Of a DNA stretch of 20,056 bases, positions 8,127 to 15,726 are shown in pieces (the first letter of the stretch is position 1; each line of letters begins with the position of its first letter). The DNA comes from UBA1724 sp963621575 (GTDB taxonomy: Bacteria; Verrucomicrobiota; Lentisphaeria; Oligosphaerales; Oligosphaeraceae). The position numbers and the translations under genes were made by a program. The notes under the pieces are model-generated. The model saw only the letters and a list, made by a program, of their open reading frames with translations, ran no database searches and had not been told where the DNA came from. The stretch is from the NCBI GenBank assembly GCA_963621575.1, contig CAVFEH010000025.1:1-20056 (forward strand). Direction: 5' to 3'.

Positions 8127-8237
8127 ATGAACGTTTTTTCCACCCATAGCCAGTCTTTTGCCAAGGATGTATTCTCCCTGGTTGATGGCTCCCTGTGGCT
8201 TGGTGTCGTGGCGATTATTGGCTTCATTATTACCTAG
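8127..8237 (+). CDS. 36-aa leader peptide or small membrane protein
   Basis: The ORF of 36 codons runs from ATG 8127 to TAG 8235-8237. The first half is polar (MNVFSTHSQSFAKDVFSLVD). The last 15 residues are SLWLGVVAIIGFIIT, with four Ile, two Val, two Leu and a Thr. All four Ile codons are ATT, whereas the large genes nearby mostly use ATC. Two readings fit: a leader peptide of an attenuator sensing branched-chain aminoacyl-tRNA, or a tiny single-pass membrane protein. The first is favoured by the RNA arms that begin at the stop codon (8236-8310). No Shine-Dalgarno site is seen; the ATG follows TTTTTCACCACGCC. There is no known family that I recognise, and whether it is translated is unproven. 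Confidence 0.55.
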   Translation: MNVFSTHSQSFAKDVFSLVDGSLWLGVVAIIGFIIT

Positions 8238-8310
8238 ACCGCCCGCGGTCCATTCCTCCCTTTCGGCAGAGAAAAAGGCGGGCGGTCTTGAAAAGTCGCC
8301 CGCCTTTTTT
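8236..8310 (+). promoter_or_regulatory. candidate transcription attenuator (antiterminator/terminator switch)
   Basis: There are three arms. Arm A, AGACCGCCCGC (8236-8246), overlaps the stop codon of the small ORF. Arm B, GCGGGCGGTCT (8278-8288), is perfectly complementary to A over 11 bp. Arm C, CGCCCGCC (8297-8304), pairs with 8277-8284, which overlaps B, to form the terminator. A:B and B:C are mutually exclusive. Arm A can also form a small 5-bp hairpin (8237-8241 with 8246-8250). A ribosome that reaches the stop codon would cover A and favour termination. A ribosome stalled at the Val/Ile codons (8205-8219) would leave A free to sequester B. This is sequence-based inference. Confidence 0.5.
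8272..8310 (+). terminator. strong intrinsic terminator upstream of the XRE-cupin-ligase gene
   Basis: AAAAAGGCGGGCG (8272-8284) pairs with CGCCCGCC plus T residues (8297-8309). This gives 8 GC pairs extended by 5 A-U pairs around a 12-nt loop, ending in six T residues (8305-8310). It lies 135 nt before the next gene start. The A/T symmetry would let it act on both strands, but no minus-strand gene ends here. Confidence 0.85.
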
Positions 8311-8444
8311 GCATTCTGGCGTGCGTGCGTCTTTCCCGACTGGCCGTTTCTCCGCCTTCCGCACTTTTTACAGAGTCAGAAGCGTAACAGAAACCCATCC
8401 GAACCAATCCACCCCGAGCCTTCCTTACCTTTCTTTTGCTTTCC

Positions 8445-10730
8445 ATGGAAAACAAGTTGCAAATCGCCATGCGAGTCCGCGAGCTGCGGGCCCAGAAGAA
8501 TTTTACCGTTGAGGAGATGGCGCAGCTGCTGGGCGTCTCCGCGGAGGAGTACCAGAGCTACGAGAGCGGCGCAAAGCAGGCGCCCTTCTCCTTCTACTAC
8601 AACCTGGCCGAACACTTCGGGCTGGATGTCTCCTCGGTCATCCGGGGGGAATCCCCTAATCTGGCCCTGTATACCGTGACGCGCAGCGGCGAGGGATTCC
8701 CCTTCGTGCGCCGCGCAGGCTTCAGCTATCTGCACCAGGCCATCCACATGAAGGACCGCACGGGCGAGCCCTTCATCGTCACCGCGCCCTGCGCGGCCGA
8801 GGGGGAACCCCCGAAATACTCCGAACACAACGGCCAGGAGTTCTGCCTGATCCTCTCTGGAACCATGAAGATTCTGCTTCATGGCAAAGAGGAGATCCTC
8901 CACAAGGGCGACAGCATCTACTTCGATGGCCGTGAGGCCCACGCCATCCAGGCCATCGGCGGCGAACCCTGCCAGTTCCTCTCCATCGTCATGCACAGCA
9001 AGTACGAGGAGACGAAGCCTGAGCGCTTCGGCTTCGTGCCCCAGGCCGAGAAGGCGCCTGCTCCCCAGGAGAAGCGGGAGCTGCTCTACCAGAAGTACAT
9101 GACAGAGGAGTGGAACGAGGACGGAACCTTGAAGAACGTGAAGTTCCATGTTCCCGAGAACTTCAATTTCGCCTTCGATGTGCTCCTGGCGCTGGCCGAG
9201 AAGTGTCCCGACAAGATCGCCATGCGCTGGGTCTCCAAGAATAAGGAGTGCCACGACTTCACTTTCCGCGATATCGCGGACAACGCCATGCGGACGGCGA
9301 ATCTGCTGCAGTCCCTGGGGGTGAAGAAAGGCGACCGCGTGATGCTGGTGCTCAAGCGCCACTACCAGTTCTGGTTCGTCCTCAATGCCCTCCACATGAT
9401 CGGCGCCATCGCCATCCCCGCCTCTTGCCAGATGACGGCACACGACTTCGAGTACCGTTTCCGGCGCGCCGACGTCCAGTATGTGGTCTGCTCCGCCGAC
9501 GGGACGATCACCAACGAGGTGGATGCGGCGGCCGCGGCCTGTGGTGTGAAGCTGAAGTTGTCGGTCAACGGCAAGAAGGAGGGCTGGTTGGACTACGACG
9601 CCCTCTATCCCGGATTCCCTGCGGAATTCGCGCGTCCCGAGGGCCAGAAGACCACGGACCCCATGCTGGTCTTCTTCAGCTCCGGCACGACCGGCTATCC
9701 CAAGATGGTGGAGCATGACTATGCTTATCCGCTGGGACACATCATGACCGCGCGCCACTGGCACAAGGTCAATCCCGAGGGTCTGCATTTCACTGTGGCC
9801 GACACGGGATGGGGCAAGGCCCTGTGGGGCAAGATCTACGGGCAGTGGCTCTGCGAGGCCGGCGTCTTCACCTTCGACTTCGACCGCTTCCACGCCGCTG
9901 ACCTGCTCCCCATGTTCAAGCAGTACGGCATCACCACCTTCTGCGCGCCTCCCACCATCTTCCGGTTCCTGGTCAAGGAGGATCTTTCCCAGTACGACTT
10001 CTCCACCCTCCAGCATGTGACGACCGCCGGCGAGGCAATGCCCCCCGAGGTCAGCGAGGCATTCGCGAAGGTTTCCGGACAGCTCCCCTACGAGGGGTTT
10101 GGACAGACCGAGACCACTATGCTGATCGGGACCCTCTCCGACATGAAGCCCCGCCCGGGCTCCATGGGAAAGGCCAATCCCCAGTTCGACGTGCTCCTCC
10201 TGGACCCCGACGGCAAGCCCGTCCGGCCCGGCGAGACCGGCGAGATCTGCGTGCGGGCCACCCAGGAGAACCATCCCTGCGGACTCTTCGGCTGCTATCT
10301 GAAGTCCCCCGAGGATACCGAAAAGGTCTGGCATGACGGATTCTACCACACCGGCGACCAGGCCTGGCAGGACGAGGACGGCTACTTCTGGTATGAAGGG
10401 CGCGCCGACGACATCATCAAGACCTCCGGATACCGCGTGGGGCCCTTCGAGGTCGAGAGCGTCCTGATGGAACTCCCCTACATCCTCGAGTGCGCCATCA
10501 CCGGTGTGCCCGATCCCGTGCGCGGAAAGGTTGTGAAGGCTACCATTGTCCTCGTGAAGGGGAAGGAGCCTTGCGAAGCCCTCAAGGAAGAAATCAAGGA
10601 TTACGTGAAGACGCACACCGCGCCCTACAAGTATCCCAGAATCATCGATTTCGTGGAGGAACTCCCCAAGACCACCAACGGAAAGATCCGGCGCGCCGCG
10701 ATCCGCGAGCAAAACGAAAAGAACGCATAG
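8445..10730 (+). CDS. fusion of XRE HTH regulator, cupin domain and medium-chain acyl-CoA synthetase-like ligase
   Basis: This 761-aa three-part protein starts with an XRE-type helix-turn-helix at about residues 8-65 (MRVRELRAQK, then TVEEMAQLLGVSAEEYQSYE). A cupin barrel follows at about 125-195 (SEHNGQEFCLILSGTMKI, GDSIYFDGREAHAI), with His and Glu in motif 1 and His in motif 2. After a linker, an ANL-superfamily ligase runs from about residue 230 to the end. Its ATP loop FFSSGTTGYPKM is at 410-421, followed by EGFGQTETT, YHTGD, GRADDIIKTSGYRVGPFEVES and TTNGKIRR with catalytic Lys747. WGKALWGKIYGQWL resembles medium-chain acyl-CoA synthetases. The expected reaction is carboxylate + ATP + CoA to acyl-CoA via acyl-adenylate. 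All ligase motifs look intact, so the HTH and cupin parts may give autoregulation. The ATG at 8445 was chosen over the in-frame TTG at 8436. No Shine-Dalgarno site; a C/T-rich leader precedes it. The substrate is unknown. Confidence 0.92.
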   Translation: MENKLQIAMRVRELRAQKNFTVEEMAQLLGVSAEEYQSYESGAKQAPFSFYYNLAEHFGLDVSSVIRGESPNLALYTVTRSGEGFPFVRRAGFSYLHQAIHMKDRTGEPFIVTAPCAAEGEPPKYSEHNGQEFCLILSGTMKILLHGKEEILHKGDSIYFDGREAHAIQAIGGEPCQFLSIVMHSKYEETKPERFGFVPQAEKAPAPQEKRELLYQKYMTEEWNEDGTLKNVKFHVPENFNFAFDVLLALAEKCPDKIAMRWVSKNKECHDFTFRDIADNAMRTANLLQSLGVKKGDRVMLVLKRHYQFWFVLNALHMIGAIAIPASCQMTAHDFEYRFRRADVQYVVCSADGTITNEVDAAAAACGVKLKLSVNGKKEGWLDYDALYPGFPAEFARPEGQKTTDPMLVFFSSGTTGYPKMVEHDYAYPLGHIMTARHWHKVNPEGLHFTVADTGWGKALWGKIYGQWLCEAGVFTFDFDRFHAADLLPMFKQYGITTFCAPPTIFRFLVKEDLSQYDFSTLQHVTTAGEAMPPEVSEAFAKVSGQLPYEGFGQTETTMLIGTLSDMKPRPGSMGKANPQFDVLLLDPDGKPVRPGETGEICVRATQENHPCGLFGCYLKSPEDTEKVWHDGFYHTGDQAWQDEDGYFWYEGRADDIIKTSGYRVGPFEVESVLMELPYILECAITGVPDPVRGKVVKATIVLVKGKEPCEALKEEIKDYVKTHTAPYKYPRIIDFVEELPKTTNGKIRRAAIREQNEKNA

Positions 10731-10768
10731 AGCGTGACTTGCGGCGTGAAAAGGCCGTGGTACGCACC

Positions 10769-10806
10769 AAAAGGCCTCCCTGCGAATCTCGCGGGGAGGC
10801 CTTTTT
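10769..10806. terminator. bidirectional terminator between the ligase fusion and MATE genes
   Basis: AAAAGGCCTCCC (10769-10780) pairs with GGGAGGCCTTTTT (10794-10806) around a 13-nt loop. T tracts lie on the 3' side of both strands. It is placed 38 nt after the ligase stop codon and about 72 nt beyond the stop codon of the convergent MATE gene. The stretch 10807-10878 is conspicuously AT-rich and otherwise shows nothing. Confidence 0.88.
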
Positions 10807-10878
10807 GCGCTTCTATGGAAAGAGTGTGCTTATATATCAAGAATCTATTGTAATTCAATAAGTTATGTAGTTATGTGT

Positions 10879-12231
10879 CTATCGTGTTAGGGAGTGCATC
10901 CAGTCGAATCGGTTGACCTTCCAGAGTGCGACGAAGCATTTTGTGATTTGGTCGCAACCGAGGCACGCGTAGATGACCCAGGCCGGGGCGTGGAGGAATT
11001 GTTGCGCGATGTATGCGCCTGGCAGGACGACGCAGAAGACCCAGAAGGTGTCGTTTTTGAAGATGAAGGCGGTGTCTCCCCCGGCGCGGACGAGTCCCAG
11101 GAGGCTTGGGGCCTGGTATCCGCGTCCGACCATGATGACGGCGAGGACGGCGAGGATTGTCTTGGCGGTGGCGACGGTTTCGGGTTGGAGGGAGTAGAAG
11201 GAGAGGAGGAGGTCCTGTCCGAAGTAGATGATGGCGCCGCAGAGGATTCCGAGGCAGAGGAAGACGATCTGCATGGTCTTTGCGTAGAGCTTCATGAGTT
11301 CAAATTTGCCTTCCCCGATGGTCTTTCCGGTGATGATGGCGGTGGCGGAGACCAATCCGGTGGCTCCCATCCAGAGGAGCCGGTTCGCCATGTCGGCGAT
11401 GGAGGCGGAGGCGATTCCGGTGGCGTTCATTCGCCCGATGATGGCGGTCTGTCCGAAGTTGTTGAAGGCCCAGACGACCTGTCCCAGCATCAGGGGCGTT
11501 CCGCATCGAAAGAGATCGTGTGCCAGGAGCCGGTCCCATCCGTGGAAGAAGTCCCGGATTTTGAGCCCCAGTCGTTTGTCGTGGCAGAAGGCGTACCAGG
11601 CCACCACGGCGAGCTCCACCAGTCGGGCGATGACGGTGCCCAGTGCGGCGCCGGCGACTCCCATGGCGGGCAGCCCGCACTTTCCGAAGATGAAGATGTA
11701 GTTGAGGGCCACGTTCACCACGAGTGCGATGATGGCGTCGTAGAGTCCGATGCGGACCACCTCTACGCTGCGCAGGCAGGCGAGGAGGATCATCATGATG
11801 GCGAAGGGGACGTATGCGAAGGCGACCACGCGGAGATAGGGTGTTCCGGCGACTATGGCGGCCTGGTCGGTTGTCAGCCATCCCAGGCAGGTTTCCGGGA
11901 AGAACCCGGTGAAGAGTGCGGTTGCCGCGCCCAGGAGGATCGCCAGGTGCACGCCGATGGCGCCGATTCGCCGGATGCTCCGGGTGTCGCCTTTTCCCCA
12001 ATATTGGGTGTTGAGCACCATGATGCTGTGCTCTATGCCGAAGAGGAGCAGCTGCAGGATGGTCTGCACCAGGGTGCCAAGGTAGAGCCCCGCCATGGCC
12101 TCCTCGCCCAGCTGCCCCACCATCAGGTTGTCGGCGAAGCTTACGCCGAAGGTGAGCAGATTCTGGAGGGCGAGGGGGATTGCCAGGCAGAGCAGGTGTG
12201 TGTAGAAGGACTTGTCGCGAACGAGGAGCAT
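10879..12231 (-). CDS. MATE family efflux transporter
   Basis: This 450-aa integral membrane protein is predicted to export drugs, metabolites or other cations by Na+ or H+ antiport. About 12 hydrophobic segments are arranged in two similar halves. The first-half signature FADNLMVGQLGEEAMAG (around Asp34) is followed by NTQYWGKGD. The second half has GQVVWAFNNFGQTAIIGRMN with ADMANRLLWMG. The length is usual for the family. The ATG at 12231 was chosen because the first helix (LLCLAIPLALQNLL) begins soon after. The frame remains open far upstream, but that part is antisense to hflX, mutL and the binding-protein gene. It is convergent with the ligase fusion and divergent from hflX. The substrate cannot be told from sequence. 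Confidence 0.93.
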   Translation of the reverse strand: MLLVRDKSFYTHLLCLAIPLALQNLLTFGVSFADNLMVGQLGEEAMAGLYLGTLVQTILQLLLFGIEHSIMVLNTQYWGKGDTRSIRRIGAIGVHLAILLGAATALFTGFFPETCLGWLTTDQAAIVAGTPYLRVVAFAYVPFAIMMILLACLRSVEVVRIGLYDAIIALVVNVALNYIFIFGKCGLPAMGVAGAALGTVIARLVELAVVAWYAFCHDKRLGLKIRDFFHGWDRLLAHDLFRCGTPLMLGQVVWAFNNFGQTAIIGRMNATGIASASIADMANRLLWMGATGLVSATAIITGKTIGEGKFELMKLYAKTMQIVFLCLGILCGAIIYFGQDLLLSFYSLQPETVATAKTILAVLAVIMVGRGYQAPSLLGLVRAGGDTAFIFKNDTFWVFCVVLPGAYIAQQFLHAPAWVIYACLGCDQITKCFVALWKVNRFDWMHSLTR

Positions 12232-12405
12232 GAGGCGTGGCCGTCTGCGGGAGGGCTTGCAAGAAAGGGGTACGGTGCCGGATTTCGGGCGTTTTGCGGA
12301 ATGTAATCCTGCGGGATGGGACGGCGTTTGCGGGGTGTGGTGGCCACGCGTGCGCGTGTGCGTGTGTGCGCAGGCGGGTTGTGCGTGTGGCATTATGGTA
12401 TGCGC
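12232..12405. other. divergent MATE-hflX intergenic region with alternating purine-pyrimidine tract
   Basis: This 174-bp region contains an uninterrupted pyrimidine-purine alternation of 28 nt at 12345-12372 (CACGCGTGCGCGTGTGCGTG and on to GCGCA). Such a sequence is prone to left-handed Z-DNA under negative supercoiling. A shorter alternating run (TATGCGCATGT, 12399-12409) overlaps the hflX start. I do not see a convincing -35/-10 pair for either gene. Confidence 0.6.
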
Positions 12406-13746
12406 ATGTTTGTTACAGAGAGTAGGGAAAAGTCGCTGACACCGGTGCCGCCGAAGGCGTATCTGGTGAGTTTTCTGCATCCCGGGGAGTTGCCGGACGA
12501 GGCGCTTTCCATGCTGACGGAGTTGGGGGAGCTGGTGCACACCCAGGGGCTGGAGGTGGTAGGCAGCGAGGTTGCGCGTCTGCGCCGCTATGATCCGGCG
12601 ACCATTCTGGGAAAAGGAAAGGTGCAGGAGATCCTGGAGGCCGCAGAGCGCTTGGGGGCTGAGGTGGTTGTGACCGACGACGTGCTGTCCCCTTCCCAGC
12701 AGCGCAACTGGGAGAAGCTGAGCTCTCTGGCGGTGATTGACCGTCAGGAGGTGATTTTGGATATCTTCGCCGCCCGCGCGCACACCCGTGAGGCCGTGCT
12801 GCAGGTGCAGTTGGCGCAGATGAACTACGAGCTCCCCCGGCTTGTGCGCAAGTGGAAGCACCTGAATCGCCAGCGTGGCGCCGCCGGGGGGCTGGGCGGC
12901 CGTGCACAGGGTGAGCAGCAGCTGGAGCTGGACGCCCGCCGGCTGCGCATGCGCATCCAGATGTTCCGGGAGGAATTGGCGATGGTGCGGAAACAACGCG
13001 ATGTGCAGCGTCGGCGTCGCCTTGTGAAGCCGGTGCCGGTGGTGGCCATTGTGGGATACACCAATGCGGGGAAGTCCTCGCTGTTGCACAGTCTGACCAA
13101 TGCGGACGTGCTGGTGGAGGACAAGCTCTTCGCCACCTTGGACCCCACGGTTCGTCGCTATGGGCTCCCTGGCGGCCAGGAGGTCCTGCTGGCCGACACT
13201 GTTGGATTCGTGCGGAAGCTGCCGCATTTGCTGATCGACGCCTTCAAATCCACGCTGGAGGAGACATGCCTCTCCGATTACATCCTGGAGTTGCTGGACG
13301 CCTCGGATCCCGCGGTGCTGGAACACCACGAGACCACCTCCGGCGTGCTGGAGGAGATCGGCGTGGGCCCGAAGCCCTCGTTGCTGGCATTGAACAAATG
13401 GGACCTGGTGCCTCCGGAGCGCCGGATGGAGCTTCTGGCTGCCTTTCCCGAGGCGATTCCCGTGTCTGTGAAGACGGGCGAGGGCATCCCCGGATTGGTG
13501 CGTCGGCTGGGCGATTTGGTGAAGGCCCTCATGCCGGAACGGCATTACTGCATTTCCCACTGCGACTACGCCACTTTGAGCCAGATCCGGAAGTATTGTT
13601 TTGTGGAGGCGGAGGAGTTCCTGGAGGACGGTGTCCATTTGACAGCGCGGGTGCCCCTGAGCCATCTGGAGCGCTGGGAGCGCTTTGCGGGGGAGGGCGG
13701 TCCTGCCGGATCGGCATCCACGGTTTCGGATGGAGGGGGGGAGTAG
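12406..13746 (+). CDS. hflX: ribosome-associated GTPase HflX
   Basis: This 446-aa GTPase of the HflX family binds the 50S subunit and helps rescue or split stalled ribosomes. The N-terminal HflX domain shows DPATILGKGKVQEI and DDVLSPSQQRNWE. A coiled region carries QLELDARRLRMRI, preceded by the glycine-rich GGLGGRAQGE. The G domain carries G1 GYTNAGKSS at residues 217-225, G3 DTVGF from 264 and G4 NKWD from 330, with SVKTGEG after it as G5-like. The length is typical. The start is either ATG 12406 or ATG 12400; both lack a Shine-Dalgarno site and no downstream ATG keeps the domain intact. It lies 6 nt before mutL and is probably co-transcribed with it. Confidence 0.95.
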   Translation: MFVTESREKSLTPVPPKAYLVSFLHPGELPDEALSMLTELGELVHTQGLEVVGSEVARLRRYDPATILGKGKVQEILEAAERLGAEVVVTDDVLSPSQQRNWEKLSSLAVIDRQEVILDIFAARAHTREAVLQVQLAQMNYELPRLVRKWKHLNRQRGAAGGLGGRAQGEQQLELDARRLRMRIQMFREELAMVRKQRDVQRRRRLVKPVPVVAIVGYTNAGKSSLLHSLTNADVLVEDKLFATLDPTVRRYGLPGGQEVLLADTVGFVRKLPHLLIDAFKSTLEETCLSDYILELLDASDPAVLEHHETTSGVLEEIGVGPKPSLLALNKWDLVPPERRMELLAAFPEAIPVSVKTGEGIPGLVRRLGDLVKALMPERHYCISHCDYATLSQIRKYCFVEAEEFLEDGVHLTARVPLSHLERWERFAGEGGPAGSASTVSDGGGE

Positions 13747-13752
13747 AGCTCC

Positions 13753-15708
13753 ATGGGGGTGATTCACGTCCTGCCATCGGAGATTGCCGGCCGCATTGCG
13801 GCGGGAGAGGTCATTGAGCGCCCCGCTTCGGTCATCAAGGAGCTGGTGGAGAATTCCATCGATGCCGGCGCCACCCGGATCCGCGTCTTTACGGAGCAAG
13901 GCGGGCAGAAGTTGATGCAGGTGGTGGATGACGGCCGCGGCATGGACCGCGCGGACGCCATGCTCTGTCTGGAGGCACACGCCACCAGCAAGATCACCAA
14001 AGAGGGCGACGTAGGGCAGATCGCCACCCTGGGCTTCCGTGGCGAGGCGTTGCCATCCATTTCCGCAGTGTCGCACTTCCAGCTGCAGACACGCCCCCAC
14101 GACGACTTGGCGGGCACTGAGGTAGTGGTGAACAACGGCGCCATCCAGGATGTGCGGGAGTGCGGCTGCGCCCCCGGCACCTCCATCAAGGTGCAATGGC
14201 TTTTCGGAAATCTTCCCGCCCGCCGGAAGTTCCTGCGCGGCGCCTCCACGGAGGACGACTACATCCACGAAATGATGCTTCTGCTGGCCCTGACCCGTCC
14301 GCAGGTCTCTTTTGAGCTTACCCAGAATGGCCGCTGCGTCCTGCGGGCGCCCGCCTCCATGGGCGTGGCGGGACGAGTGGAGATGCTCGTGGGAAAGGAC
14401 GCCTACGCCGCCATGCTCCCCGTGGACTACCAGGAGGACGGCATCCACGTCTACGGATACATCTCCCGCCCGGGATTTACGCGCGGCAGCCGCCGGGAAC
14501 AGCGAATCGTGGTCAATGGCCGCGCCGCCAGTGCGGAGACTGTTTTTTTTGCCATTCGCGAGGCCTACGAGACTCTGGTGGTGAAAGGTCGCTATCCCGG
14601 CGTGGTTCTTTATGTGGACATCGCGCCGGATCGGGTGGATGTGAATGTGCACCCCACCAAGCGGGAGGTGCGTTTCCGGGAGCCCATGAAAGTCTCCAAG
14701 GTGGTGGGTGCCGCCCTGCGACAGGGCCTTCGCAGCCTGGGAATCCCCACGGATCTCCCCGGCGAGATCTTCGTGGGCGGAGCCACCCCCGCACGTGCCG
14801 GGCAAGGGACGCCGCAGTTTGTGGATACCACGCCAGCTGCAGGCGCACCGGCAGCAGACGCCGCGGCGCCTTCGGGCATCCCGGATACGGAGACGGTCTT
14901 CGGGAATGGCCCCGCGGGTCCCCCAGTGCCTCCTGTGTCGCCGCCGCCCATGACAGCGCGCCCCCTGGAGCCGGTCCTGCCGACGCGCCCCGTCACCCCC
15001 GTGATGCCCCAGGCGCCGCGTCCCATGCAGACGCCGTTGCCCTTCGCGCCGGAATCCACGGCGCCGCCCGTAGACGACGCGGTCCCAGGGGGGGACACAA
15101 TCGCGGCCACGCCGTCGTCGTCGCTCGCTTCCGCCCCCTCTTCGACGGCCTTCCGTCTTCTGGCGCCCTTGGGGAAGGAGTATCTCCTGGCGGAAAGCGA
15201 CTCCGGATTGGTGGTGGTGAGTCTTCGTGGCGCCAGCCAGCGGATTCTTTTTGAGCGGCTGTTGTCCAATCTTCATCGCGAGAAGGCGCTGAAGCAGCCG
15301 TTGTTGATTCCTGTGACGCTCCATCTGGCTCCCGACGAAGCCCGATTGCTGTCCCGGGAGATCCCCTATTTCCAGTCGGTGGGATTCTCCGTGGAGGAGT
15401 TCGGTTCCCATTCCTTCCTGGTGACCGCGGTGCCGCCCAGCCTCCCCGACAAGGACCTGGACACCACCATTCGCGACATCCTGAACGACCTGCGTCAGGA
15501 GACCGTCACCAACCGCCAGAGCGCCATCCACCTGGCGCAGCTGGCGAGCCGTCATGCCATCCGCCGAAAGGACGGCATGAGCCACGAAGAGCAGCTTTTG
15601 CTCTTGAAGGAGCTCATGGCGTGCGAAATGCCCTACACGGACCCTGCCGGCCTTCCCACCATGGTCCATATCACCGAATCGGAGTTGCGGAAGCGCTTCC
15701 GCAGCTGA
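13753..15708 (+). CDS. mutL: DNA mismatch repair protein MutL, apparently lacking the endonuclease site
   Basis: This 651-aa MutL couples MutS mismatch recognition to strand processing. The GHKL ATPase half is complete: ELVENSIDAGAT with Glu33, DDGRGM, ATSKI, GFRGEALPSIS and GTSIKVQWLFGNLPARRKF. A Pro/Ala-rich linker (about 340-460) leads to the dimerisation domain, which keeps RILFERL. The metal-site motifs of nicking MutL proteins are all changed. DQHAxxE appears as SLRGASQ (490-496), ACK/R as ASR (Ser599) and CPHGRP as DPAGLP (630-635). It is therefore predicted to be non-nucleolytic, like the enterobacterial type. The start follows the hflX stop codon by 6 nt, with a G-rich SD-like stretch (13731-13743). 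Identity is certain; loss of nicking is inferred. Confidence 0.96.
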   Translation: MGVIHVLPSEIAGRIAAGEVIERPASVIKELVENSIDAGATRIRVFTEQGGQKLMQVVDDGRGMDRADAMLCLEAHATSKITKEGDVGQIATLGFRGEALPSISAVSHFQLQTRPHDDLAGTEVVVNNGAIQDVRECGCAPGTSIKVQWLFGNLPARRKFLRGASTEDDYIHEMMLLLALTRPQVSFELTQNGRCVLRAPASMGVAGRVEMLVGKDAYAAMLPVDYQEDGIHVYGYISRPGFTRGSRREQRIVVNGRAASAETVFFAIREAYETLVVKGRYPGVVLYVDIAPDRVDVNVHPTKREVRFREPMKVSKVVGAALRQGLRSLGIPTDLPGEIFVGGATPARAGQGTPQFVDTTPAAGAPAADAAAPSGIPDTETVFGNGPAGPPVPPVSPPPMTARPLEPVLPTRPVTPVMPQAPRPMQTPLPFAPESTAPPVDDAVPGGDTIAATPSSSLASAPSSTAFRLLAPLGKEYLLAESDSGLVVVSLRGASQRILFERLLSNLHREKALKQPLLIPVTLHLAPDEARLLSREIPYFQSVGFSVEEFGSHSFLVTAVPPSLPDKDLDTTIRDILNDLRQETVTNRQSAIHLAQLASRHAIRRKDGMSHEEQLLLLKELMACEMPYTDPAGLPTMVHITESELRKRFRS

Positions 15709-15726
15709 GGAGCAGCGTTGGGAAAG

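Noticed and set aside
8376..10712. 778-codon minus-strand open frame
   Set aside because: It is the aligned antisense of the XRE-cupin-ligase gene, which has complete enzyme motifs.
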